From: Whitmania pigra
Taxonomy: Eukaryota; Annelida; Clitellata; Hirudinida; Haemopidae
Assembly (NCBI GenBank): GCA_021613335.1
Contig: JAJTWR010000231.1
Coordinates: 1,995,001 to 2,059,000, forward strand
Direction: 5' to 3'
DNA length: 64,000 nt
The notes beneath the pieces were generated by a model that was not told the DNA's origin, searched no databases, and saw nothing but the letters and a program-made list of their open reading frames with translations. Within the stretch, counting starts at the first letter, position 1; each line of letters begins with the position of its first letter. The position numbers and the translations under genes were made by a program. Positions 1 through 10,587 of the stretch are shown here, piece by piece.

Positions 1-2153
1 CTCACTAAGTTTATTTTCCCGAGCAAAACAAACGGAAAACAAGCAGTCGAAAGAGATAATATAACATCAAATTGAAATTTTTTAAATCACCATCGTGGTT
101 CGCTACCACCACGGAACTTAAATTAAACGACATTTCAACAGCGTTATGGTTCCAAAAGTGGCATCGCTCAGTAGAGTGAATAGAATTATGACATCGTTCT
201 TCTTCAGAGAAGACAAACAGCAATTAGAATTCCCTCTTCCAGCGGACAGTGGAATGGAAGGACTCTGGCTCTATTCTGATTCCACTTGATTCCACTTGTT
301 TGCATTGATCTCCTTTTGTTTTTGAAGTAACAATTTATTCATTTCCTTTCTGTCCTCTTTTCCTAAGTCTTGACAATGACCCTTCTGACTGTTACTTCAC
401 TGTTTAAAAACATTTTCTAGAATTAATATTATTATTATTTATTTATTTTGTTATTTAGTATTATTCTTCAACCGTGTTAGAACTTGCCAATATCAGGTAT
501 ATGTCACGATGGCATGAAGTTGTAACTTTCCAAGTTTTTTAATTTCCTATGGTTAATAAATTCAAATACCGATAATATATTCCAGATACATTTTGCAAAT
601 ATGATTAATAAATCCAAATATCGATAATATATTCAGATCCATTTTGCAAATATGATTTATAAATCCAAATACCGATAATATATTTAGATCCCCTTTCAAA
701 ATATGATTAACAAATCCAAATACCCACATCCATTTTCCAAATGATGATAATGATGTTCACGATGATGGTAGCATTAGTGCACACGTGATACTTGCGAATG
801 ACTTCAAGGGGATAAAATAAAAACGTAGACGAATTCGTTCTATTTATTCTAAATTGCAACTGTTGCAATGTGCTTCAACTTCTGCTAAAGATTTTAAAAT
901 GTAAACGTAGCTAAATAAACTGATGAATTGATAGAAATTTAAAGAAGCTATAACTATTGGTTGTCTGGAGCGAACGACTAAATGGAAAGGTGAATTAGCA
1001 GCGAATTGGCAATTCGGAATTGCAATCACTTCGTTATCATCCATTCTGTTACGGTCTCCATCAAGTGCTGTCAAGCTATAAAAAAAAATACATTGTTAAC
1101 ATAATTTATTTGTAGTAATATAAAATCTTGGAGAACACATACACATTGTACGACATTGCCATCAACAGTATGAGAGGATGTCTGAGTTTGTATGCCAATG
1201 TTTCAGTCCTGCTGATGCAAATCTATCGCGCTTAAAGAGGCTGAACACGATAAAGTACAAGTAAAAGTATAAGTACAAATAATTAGAGAGAATGCATTAC
1301 GTGAAAACCAAAGTCGTTCTGGTAGTTGAAGTTGAAGTTGAAGTAAGTTGAAGGAGAACTGAATACTTAAAAAGAAAATCTCACAAAAGAAACGAAATTC
1401 ATTGCAGGACGTTCTAAGGTCTCTTAGATTCAAAAATTCTCCTTTTACGGTGACGATGCTAATGATGATAATGATGGCGTCGATGATGATTATAGCGGCA
1501 TGCGACGAGAGGTTTTCTGAACATTTCAAGAGTTATTAGATCATTAGTTATTAGAACAATAAAGTTCACTAGTTACATTTGAAAGATTTATCTTTAAATC
1601 TTTATAAATTAAAATTTGTTTTGGAATCTTCATAAATTTTATCCACCAGGATCAAGGAATGTAAATCTCCTGACCAATAGCGTGAATAAGAAACATAAAA
1701 CAGGGGCATCTCGCTGTTGACGTCGCGTTATTTAATGGGTCAAAGAAACATTAAAAAGATTTATAATTGCCTCGTAATTCTGCGCAATCCTTTGCAACCT
1801 TTGAATTATTGATGCCAATCCTTACCTGATAATCACACACATCTCTTCAACTTGGTGCAGGATACATTTGACATACATTTGAGCATGTACTCCAAAATAA
1901 GTTAACAGCCGTCTCATGAATCTCATGTTTTATAAAAATATTCAATTGGAAGATCTATAAATCTAAATTATAATATATATTTCTAAGCTTTAAACTAGTA
2001 TCCAAGTTATCTGATTTATTATTTGCTATTTCGGTTGTCATAGTTTTACTTGTTTGATTTAATTCATAATTATAGGTTATTAGATGGATTATTCAATAAT
2101 TGTTCATAATGTCTTTGAAACGGAACCAGCACTTCACACATCAATCAAATAAA
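1..2153. other. No gene recognised; probable upstream intron of the SK channel
   Basis: I see no exon here that I can support. The next downstream coding exon, at 2264, starts inside the pore region of an SK channel, so the exons for S1-S5 must lie further upstream and this stretch is most simply read as intron. It contains a 51-bp tandem repeat near 551-750 and several trinucleotide-rich patches. The open frames on the minus strand (for example around 844-1529) show no family resemblance and no convincing splice context. Confidence 0.45.
551..750. repeat. 51-bp minisatellite, about 3.8 copies
   Basis: Successive units begin at about 551, 603, 654 and 705, spacings of 52, 51 and 51 bp. Each begins with a variant of GATTAATAAATCCAAATA and continues through CGATAATATATT to CATTTTGCAAATAT. 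The last copy is truncated. Copies differ by a few substitutions, so this is a moderately old tandem array. Confidence 0.8.
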
Positions 2154-2249
2154 GATATCATTGTAGATATCAATGTGGATATCATTGTAGATATCAATGT
2201 GGATGTCAATGCGGATATGATTGTAGATATCCTTGTGGATGTCATTCTT
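2154..2249 (+). repeat. 12-bp tandem repeat abutting the SK pore exon
   Basis: Eight 12-bp units of the form GATATCAWTGTR run head to tail and stop about 14 bp before the splice acceptor at 2262-2263. Because the period is a multiple of three, the array stays open in the frame of the following exon and would read as repeated Asp-Ile/Val motifs if retained. I read it as intronic because a good polypyrimidine tract and CAG acceptor follow. Confidence 0.8.
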
Positions 2250-2263
2250 TGCTTTCCTTGCAG

Positions 2264-4892
2264 ACATCACGAAGAAAAACACAAGAACATCCTGAACTCC
2301 ATGTGGCTCATTTCCATCACCTTCCTCTCCGTCGGATACGGAGACATCGTCCCAAATACGTACTGTGGCAGGGGTATAGCAGTCATCACAGGTGTCATGG
2401 TAGGTGGACGTATGTTGAACGATTGCATGAATTCATGAATGCCCCAAAGGAATTACATTCATTAAAGCAAAACTGTGTGGAGACCTCTTAAGAGATAGGC
2501 AGATGAATTGATGGACGAGTGGATGGAGCAAACGATTCATGGGTTCTTATGTCATCGGCATTAGTGCTGTCTTCTGCAAATGCATTATCAATGTTAACAA
2601 ATAGAGGCTTCTACTGAAATGGATCGTTTTATAATTTGACAACATTTAATTGTGATTAATTACATTTAATTACATTTGATGAAATTACTTTACATTTCTT
2701 GACATATGGTTGCGTTTAGTTTAATTTAAGTGTACTTAATTACACTTATAAACATTTAATTACTGCCACTTATGAACTCGCAACTGGTAGCGAGCCATGA
2801 AATTTTCTTTTGCGCGAAAGTTCATCGAGTGAACATTGCAACCAACAACAACAACATTTTACGAGTCGAAGGTTATTTCCATGTTTATCTCTGCGTTTTG
2901 TCTTTCAACAGACTTTTGAAATTTGAAGGAATTTCTAAACCAATCAAGAGTCTTTCCTTTTGATCCTCGAATTGAGAATAAGTCCATGTATAAGAATAAA
3001 GTATGCTCATCTGAAATTCAATATCCGTCCTGCAAGGATCATAATTACCGCTCGAGCAATCCTTTCCAAGATTTGATGACGTTGTTCAATCTTAATTGAC
3101 GATCATCCCTCTCGTCTTCAGTTTCTCACGACTTTCAAAAGCTGCAGAGCAACTGCTGTTGAGAAAGGTGAAGGTTGTTGCGATGCATCTAACCAATCAC
3201 AAAGGAGCTCAAATGGCCCGCAAAACATTATTGTTCTGCGTTACTAAATAGGGTTTTGAATTCTGGAGCTTAGAGGGCTGAAGGGGAAATATTTCTAAAC
3301 ATTGTTACAATGTAATAACATGTTCAGTTATAATGACGCTTTGACTTTTCATTTAATTTTTGTCTGAAATAAAATGGAATGCAAGCGATGATGTTGACGA
3401 ATGTGCCGATAATGAATATGACACAAATATGGCAACGTAGCCATTGATGACGTTAGGGAGCAGGATGCACAGCATTGGTGGTGGCAGTACTTGCCAAAAA
3501 GTTGGAACTCAGTCGAGCCGAGAAGCACGTTCATAACTTTATGATGGACACCCAACTCACTAAACAGGTAAGGTGGCTCTCATTAGGTACTACTAGTATT
3601 AATAGTGTTATTAATAATAACAACATACATTCATCGACATCAGATTTAGTATTAATAATCATATTTAATCAAGTGTAGTCATCGTTACCATCATCATCAT
3701 CATCATGACCTGTCTAGCTCAAGTGCACAGCTGCCAACGTCCTGAGAGAAACTTGGCTCATATACAAGAACTCAAAACTCACGAAAAAAGTCAACACTGC
3801 CAGCTTGAGAGTCCATCAGAGGAAATTTTTGAGAGCAATTCACAGGTTGATGGAAGGATGAGTGATTGGATTGCTGATTCATGGTCAACTTTATTATTTA
3901 TTTATTTATTTATTTGATTAGAGTGCTTTAGCATAGCTATGATGATTTGGAATAAGTCAACCAGGTACATCGTATTAGATTGTATTACGTATTACGTGTT
4001 TCGATATCCACTTGTAAAAATGTAGTAACAAATGTAATAGCGAAGACAAATTGATTGAAGATGTTCTGAAGTTGTATTTTTATGAAATAATTATTTTTTT
4101 AATTTTCAGTCTTCGGAGAGTCAAGCTGGAGCAAAGAAAGTTGAATGACAACGCAAACACTGTCGTCGACATCGCAAAAGTAGGACGCTTTTTTTCCTTT
4201 ATGATTCCTTATTTTAAGCGGTATTATTCAAAAGGCTTTAAGTTGCATATTATTAATATTACTATTGTTATTATTAATAATAAATTTGAAGGAGTATTAA
4301 TAATCATTACCATTATTTGGTATTATTCTGTAATTAATTATACCCTCATTGTTTCTATTTCTAGAGCCAATCAAACCTGCAGGATATAATCATGGATATG
4401 AACAACAGACAAACTGTCATGGAGCAGAGGCTCACCACAATGTTTGATCGTCTCACTGTCATTCAGGTAATCACGAATACTCGAATTATAATAGCAAGGC
4501 AAATATAATTATTACTTAAAACATTAAACGACTTCAATGCATGGCTTCATCCAAATTGAGCCACTATTTAAGATAATGAATTTCCAATTCATTTTGATAT
4601 TTATTTATTTATGAGCGGTTGTTAATTAAGTGAGTGAAGCCTTTTGCTTGTCGATTTCATAAATCAAGGTCATACTAGAACGATGAAAAAGTCAGAGAAA
4701 GCGGAAAGATAAAATTATTAGCCAATTAAGATAAAGCAAAACTTGCAAGATTGCCATTAATTTATTTTCTTAACATTCTTGTTAATTTCTTGATTTTCTT
4801 GATTCATTCTTGACTTGTAGGCTCAGGTTGACAGCCTCCCGATGACGGTTGCAAGGCAGCTAGAAAAATCTGGAATTTTGAACCCACACTGA
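2264..4892 (+). CDS. KCNN: Small-conductance Ca2+-activated K+ channel (SK/KCNN), 3' part
   Basis: SK channels are tetrameric plasma-membrane K+ channels gated by constitutively bound calmodulin. Six exons join in frame: 2264-2399, 3457-3567, 3718-3845, 4110-4179, 4365-4466, 4821-4892 (TGA). Exon 1 carries the pore helix and selectivity filter ([14 protein letters not shown]) and the start of S6. Exons 2-4 encode the end of S6 and the calmodulin-binding domain, with near-invariant stretches such as [27 protein letters not shown] and VHQRKF. Exons 5-6 are a short coiled-coil-like tail ending ILNPH. All introns are GT-AG. The N-terminus and S1-S5 lie outside the window, so this is a partial gene. 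The paralogue type (KCNN1-3 against the ancestral invertebrate SK) cannot be fixed. Family assignment is very secure. Confidence 0.95.
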
Positions 4893-5797
4893 ATTTTGGC
4901 CAAAATCAAAAACAGTCTGCTCTTTTAAAAACCCGGTGCAAAGACCTTAATGCGAGCAATCGGAAATGGAGGATTTGGGGAGATTAGAATGCTGATATCG
5001 CGACGAACTTCGTAATTTATTAATATCCATTCACGATGCACTTAGAAACGGTGCGGGTTAAAGACTGTGATAAAACCGACATTGGCGAGCGAACACACAC
5101 GTTCAGAAGGATTCCTCTCTTTTCCAGTTCTTGTCAACACTTCAATTTTCTCAACAATGTTCGAGTTAAACTTAATATGTTAAATTTATTATTTGCAGGA
5201 ATTTGCATAAACATCATGTTTTGCAAATTCTAAGACAGACTCAAAATAGTTTAAGATAGATGAAAGACTTAGAGAGAGGGATTAAAGAACTAAAACACGT
5301 TACGTATACGCTAATTGTAGTTAACAAAATTTCATCAGTGGATAATAACCCTTATCCAAGATTTTTAAGTACATCGGTACACTGGCTGGAGGCAAATCGA
5401 AAGCTAATTTTGCTGCCCAAAGACGGAGACTCGAAATAAAAACAAGATAACAATTGATTATCAACGAAAAAATTATTATAAATAAATCGTGTCTTTGTGC
5501 AATTTCGCCAAACTGCTAACCAGCCCACTCTCCTAAAAAAAAAACCATCCAGATTTTCTAAAATCGCTTTCCTTCGATATCTTGAGGCAACTAGTCAATT
5601 TCGGTAGAAAAACACGAATTTCACGCTGTCGACCCAGCTGAGCAACCATGCAACCACTCAAGATGTGGATATTTCGTAAATACATGGCATCCAGGCACGT
5701 AGCCAGAAAATGATTTCGGGGGGGTTAATTCCGTTATTTTTCAAAATCAAACGATAATAATAATAAATAAGGATGGTTTTAAGATTTTATGATGTTA
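4893..5797. other. Intergenic; 3' flank of SK gene and a repeat-like G-rich patch
   Basis: No gene is recognised. A stretch at about 5695-5730 (a GTAGCCAGAAA motif followed by a run of G and GTTAA) looks like the edge of an older repeat. A G/C-rich counterpart lies just beyond the other side of the Tc1-like element (about 7410-7480), suggesting that the Tc1 copy is nested in that repeat. Confidence 0.4.
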
Positions 5798-5805
5798 CAG
5801 TGCTA

Positions 5806-5998
5806 GAAAAAATGTTACGACAGTCCCCATTTTTTGTAATAACTTAAGTTTAAATTATCGTACGAAACTCAAATTTAGAAGAACTGTGTAATATACTTAA
5901 AGAACATAACTCGTATATTTTATTTTTCACTTTGATCAAGAATTAAGCGCAAATTCCTCAAAAATCCATTTTTTTGCATAGAAATATTGTTACGACAG
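5806..5998. repeat. Left outer and inner direct repeats of the Tc1-like element
   Basis: The core GAAAAAATGTTACGACAG at 5806-5823 recurs as GAAATATTGTTACGACAG at 5981-5998, in the same orientation and 175 bp apart. These are the presumed transposase-binding sites at the left end. Confidence 0.75.
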
Positions 5999-6068
5999 GT
6001 TACAAATAAACTCATGAATTTCACTATTTTGGCAAAAATTTTTATTTAAAACTAAATGAAATAATGTT

Positions 6069-7056
6069 TCAATAAGATGTCATTCCTCCTTTTTTAGAAA
6101 TAACATCTATGCACTTATTTTTCATGGAGAAAATCAGTGTTTTGATGATGTTTTCATCCAAATTTCTCCAGGCGCTCCAAATCGCTTCTTTAAATTCATT
6201 TTCTGTGTTATATTGTTGTCCATTGCCATAAACTAATCTTGAAAAAAGGCCCCAGACATTTTTTATCGGATTCAAGCAGGGTGAACACGCCGGCCAGTCC
6301 ATCACTTGAATGTTGGACTCCTGGAAATATGCTCTGGTTGCCTTGGAAACATGACTAGGAGCATTATCTTGCTGAAATTCATGTTGTTTTGCTTCAGCAA
6401 AAGGAAGGAGATGATCCTTGAGCATTTAGATGTACTTCTGAGAGTCCTGCCTCCCTTTCAAAATCATCAGTTCAGTCCTCCAAAATGCTGAAATTCCTCC
6501 CCAGACAACCACAGAGCCTCCTCCGTGTTTCCTGCTATAACAAACCTCTCTTTCTTTTCTGAGATCATGCCAGTAGTATTTATAGCCGTCTGGCCCATCA
6601 AGGTTAAATTTTTGTTTCTTCTGTGAAAATTACGCGTTCCCATCTTTCGTTGTAGCTGACCCTCTCTTTGGCCCAGAAGAGGCGTTTTTTCTTGTGATGG
6701 ACTTTCAACGCTGGAGCTCGCTTTCGCATTTCGTATTTCTGCTGTCCACTTGAATTAAGATAATTGCAGACTGTCCTAACATGGACATCCAAATCCAGCT
6801 TATCTTTTAGCTGTTTACACGAATATTCTCCTTGTGAAGCCTCCCTGATGAGGCGTCTCTGAATCTGATTCGAGAGTTTTTTCGGTCTTCCGCCCTTGTA
6901 CTTCTTCCCATATGAGTCTGGATCATCCAAAAAACATTTGATGACAGTTCTTGACCTATTCAACTCATTTGCAATCTTTTTTATTGAATAGTTTGCCTTT
7001 TCCAAGGCTTTAACTTGTCCTCTTTCTCCTTCTGTCAAACCTGCTTTCTTTCCCGT
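6069..7056 (-). pseudogene. Tc1/mariner transposase pseudogene
   Basis: The N-terminal part has paired helix-turn-helix DNA-binding signatures (AGLTEGERGQVKAL, then GRPKKLS). The C-terminal part is the DDE catalytic core (QQDNAPSHVS, ACSPCLNPI). Damage seen: a likely initiator ATG changed to ACG at 7054-7056; a single-base insertion near 6612 that shifts frame just after VIFTEETK; and a nonsense TAA before MLKDHLLPFA (about 6426). Two of the three expected catalytic acids are also altered: the first Asp reads Glu (FTEETK) and the last acidic residue reads Lys (NPIKNVWG). It therefore cannot make active transposase. Confidence 0.9.
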
Positions 7057-7181
7057 GATGAAATGAATGTAAAAGGATGTTTTGAATTTCACACTCCTTT
7101 ACATAGCCTTCTTAATGACAATTTAATGTTTGATCCTTCTAACGAGACTTTGAAATTGATGAAACGAGTCCAAACCGGAAA

Positions 7182-7372
7182 CTGTCTTAATAATATTTCC
7201 AGGCCAAAAATGGTTCATTTGCATAATTTACGGAAACCATCAACCCATATGAAAGGAAATTTTGCACGATGCTTACAAATGGTGTTTTACGTAATTGCTG
7301 AAAATTTCATCAAGATATGTTAATTTGTAGGGAAATTATCCATAAAAAGTGGGCATGTCGTAACAATATTTC
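7182..7372. repeat. Right inner and outer direct repeats of the Tc1-like element
   Basis: CTGTCTTAATAATATTTC at 7182-7199 and ATGTCGTAACAATATTTC at 7355-7372 are inverted relative to the left-end motifs and lie 173 bp apart, mirroring the left end. Confidence 0.75.
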
Positions 7373-7380
7373 TAGCAATT

Positions 7381-8274
7381 TACAACTAAAATCTTTTTAA
7401 TATTTGGGAGGGGTAGCGGGTTAAACCCGTAAAACCCCTTCTCCCCAAATATGGGCCTGATCGCGCCACCAAATTGATTTTGTTCCACTCACTTATGAAT
7501 TTAACAGAAACCAGATTTTTAAAAATATGATCAAAAGAAGAAAATCAATTTTGCTCCAAGATTTGTGGAATGTGTATCATCTTTGAGGAATTTAAATGTG
7601 ATTTAAAGTGGACAAATTCGTAGAGCTCCGACCTTTACTTTAAACTTAGTACAGTCTTCCTCCCCCATGATAAACAAAAAAATAATTCAGCAAGATATCA
7701 AAGCATGACATTAAGCAATTTAATCCATTTACCATTACCAATAAATAACAGAAACTTAAGTAATTAATATTAGCTAATTAAACTGCTCCAAATAAGTCAG
7801 AAATTAAATTAATAATAATATTGCACTACCATATTAACATCCTCAAACTTCAAAAATTTGAATGTCTATGATGTCAAGGTGATCCAAGGCACTTTATTGT
7901 TAATTATTTGAACCCAAGACCTTTGCAAACATGCATTGTGACACAAAGATACTGAAAAGTCAATTTTAAAAACTCGTTGAAATTAAAATATGTTTACATG
8001 CCTCTTAAGAAGAATCCACATATCGTCGCTTCTTTTCAAAACAAAACACTGATGACATCCATTAAATCATCAGCAGCATCAAACCAAAAACTAATTTGCA
8101 TATGTAAATCAGGAATTAAAAAAAATATTTATTTTAGCAGGTTGATGAAAATATTTAACAGATACTGACAAACATCAATTAACAGAGATTACAAATTTAA
8201 CTTCCAAATATGACTAGAGCAAAACATCTCAACAAAAGTTATTAATAGAACAAACTCTGATATGAAGAAACTTC
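7381..8274. other. Intergenic, no gene recognised
   Basis: AT-rich sequence between the transposon and the 3' end of the quinone oxidoreductase gene. About 7405-7480 is G/C-run-rich and may belong to the repeat that the Tc1 element invaded. The rest shows no supported feature. Confidence 0.4.
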
Positions 8275-9981
8275 TTAAACAATCAATTTCACAACAACTT
8301 TTCCAATGTTTTTATTTTTTTCAATGTAATTGTGTGCATCATTAATTTCCTCCAATGAAAAAACCTGATGAATTAATTTAAATTAACATAAGAAACCTCA
8401 TCTTGTCAAGAATAACATTAGGAATAAAGTCTTTAAAAAGTGCAAAATACCCGGTTCACAACTGGCTTCAATTGTTTGCTGGAAAAGTGGAGCAATGCTT
8501 CATCAGCAAACCTTGAAACTAGTTCCTTCTTGTACTGCAATCCAGCAATTACTTTGATTAAAATAAATAATCCTCAAATTCAAAGGTTGCAATCTACAAC
8601 CTCATGTGACCTATTTCTCAGAGTCGACCCAACCACCTTCAGACGCTTTCTTAGAATAACCTGAAGCACATCTCCATCTACTTTTGTGCCACCTGAGAAG
8701 TAAACCAGAGATTTTTATAGTTTAAATGTAGAAATGTTTAATGCCAAATAAAACTTGAAGGTTTATAAAATCTTAAGGAAAACATCTTCACCCAATGTTC
8801 CATAGATGATCCATTGCCCATCCATTGAAATAACTTCAGAGTTCTGATCGAAATAACTCCCTCCCACACAATCAAACAAAATATTGATTCCTTTACCTGA
8901 CAAAAATTAAAGTGTTCATTACATTTCACATAATTCTAGAAAAACTTCTAAACCTTCCTGCACTTAAATGTTTACAACCGTAATTTATATGAAATCAATT
9001 TTTAGTTCTCAAACCCTCAGTTGCTTCTAGGACTTTTGGAGCAAATGGGCCATCCTTGTAATTAAATGCCTTGTAAGCTCCAAGACTGAGACAAAAATTG
9101 ACTTTCTCATCACTACCAGCAGTGGCGAAACATCGGATGCCATTCAATTTTGCTAACTGAAGCAATGCTGTGCCAACACCACTTGCAGCAGCATGAACCA
9201 AGACACTGTCATTGGGTTTTACTTGCCCTTATGAATGAATAAACAAACTCAATCACAATGTCAGATCAATTAAATAAATTAAGTGGCAGAGTATAAACAA
9301 CAAAGAATTTATTACCAACAAAAAATAATAGTTGAAAGGCAGTGAGCCAGGCTTCAGGAATAGCAGCTGCCTCAATATATGATAAGCTTTCTGGAATTAA
9401 GCAAATGTGGTCCTCATGAACAGCAACATACTCAGCATAGCCTCCACCTTTACAAAGATAAATTCAATATTTGATAGGATTCATACAAACTACCTTCTCA
9501 AAAATCCAATATTTAATATTTTATTAAGGTTGCTTTTGAAATGTAAGTGCAAAGTTAGCATGTTAATCTAACCAGATAGAAGAGCCATGACTCGATCTAA
9601 TAAATTCCATTTAGTTACATTTTTGCCCAAAGAAACAATTTCTCCCACTCCTTCAAGGCCAAGTATATCAGTTACTCCTTTGGGCGGATTATACTGTCCT
9701 TTTTTCTAATGGAATAACATTGAACGAAGAAACTCAATCAATTTATAATGGAATAGAAAAAGATCCTAAATTCCCTTTTGCATTTATGAATGAAAAAAAC
9801 ATTAACATATATATTGGGCTCTGGTTAGAATCTGGTGCACAAATACCTGCAAAAGGTCAGCCCGATTAACGGCAGTAGCAAATATCTTAATTAAAACATC
9901 GTAATCTCCAGGACGAGGAATGGGAACGTCTGCAATATGCAACGTCTTGTCATCATTCGCAAAACAAGCTCTCATAGACAT
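8275..9981 (-). CDS. TP53I3: PIG3-type NADPH:quinone oxidoreductase (MDR family)
   Basis: A zinc-free medium-chain dehydrogenase/reductase that reduces quinones with NADPH; TP53I3/PIG3 is the closest family match. Eight exons join in frame (minus strand, 5' to 3'): 9847-9981, 9573-9705, 9316-9447, 9015-9227, 8792-8896, 8601-8692, 8451-8534, 8275-8364, giving about 327 residues against about 332 for PIG3. Exon 1 begins MSMRACF and includes [10 protein letters not shown] and the AVNRADLLQ motif; exon 2 has GQYNPPKG and LGLEGVGEI; exon 4 holds the nucleotide-binding loop [15 protein letters not shown]; exon 5 has [10 protein letters not shown]; the last exon ends [11 protein letters not shown]. 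The introns are short (66-370 bp). The gene looks intact. Cytosolic location is inferred from the family and the lack of a signal. Confidence 0.92.
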
Positions 9982-10587
9982 CACTGCTTGGCCACATGCT
10001 CTTCGACTTCCGAACTACGTCTTTAAAACAGGTCATTTAGCGAAGTATACCCCTTTTATCTTAATATTTGCAGTAACATATAGCTTGTATACAAATTTTT
10101 AACACTTTTTTTATCAACCACGTTTTTTTCGAAAAATCTCTCATGAATTGAAATTTTAACTAATTCACTAGGTAGCTCAGACCTCACCCCCCCTGTGATG
10201 AGAAAAAAGGACATTTTTGTCAAGTTTTTATTGAAACTAACATGATACAAAAAACATAGCTTCTCCCTTTATTGCACTCACAAATATTAAGTGTAAGATT
10301 CTGAAGGGTGATCAGACTTATGAAATAATAAATGTAAATTCGTGTTTAGGACTGGAGATCATAACATCAAGCTGTCAATCTTCAGAACGGAATGGAACAT
10401 CTCATCTGTTCATGCAAAGAAATAGAAAAGTTTACATTATTATTAGATAAATACAATAGCTGGAAAACGAGCTTTTCAATTTGTCTCAATATTTTTGTTA
10501 CTTTTTCGTATTTTTTGTTGTTTCTAACAACTCGCAATATAGTCATATATTCTCCAAAACCTAAGACAAGAACTTCTGGAAGATTAT
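9982..10587. other. Intergenic spacer between quinone oxidoreductase and VWA8
   Basis: About 0.6 kb separates the 5' end of the oxidoreductase gene from the stop codon of VWA8, both on the minus strand. It should contain the VWA8 3' UTR and the oxidoreductase promoter. No specific element is recognised. Confidence 0.4.

Larger units (their letters stand above)
5798..7380 (-). mobile_element. Tc1/mariner-family transposon with IR/DR termini, inactive
   Basis: The element is about 1.58 kb and is flanked on both sides by the TA target dinucleotide (5796-5797 and 7381-7382). Imperfect terminal inverted repeats of about 35 bp are visible: GCTAGAAAAAATGTTACGAC on the left and, reading in from the right, GCTAGAAATATTGTTACGAC. 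Each end has a second, inner copy of the core motif about 175 bp inward (5981-5998 left, 7182-7199 right). This is the IR/DR arrangement known from Tc3/Sleeping Beauty-type elements. It encodes a transposase on the minus strand that is broken (see next entry). It is a fossil copy; the TIR core is still about 80% matched. Confidence 0.9.
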
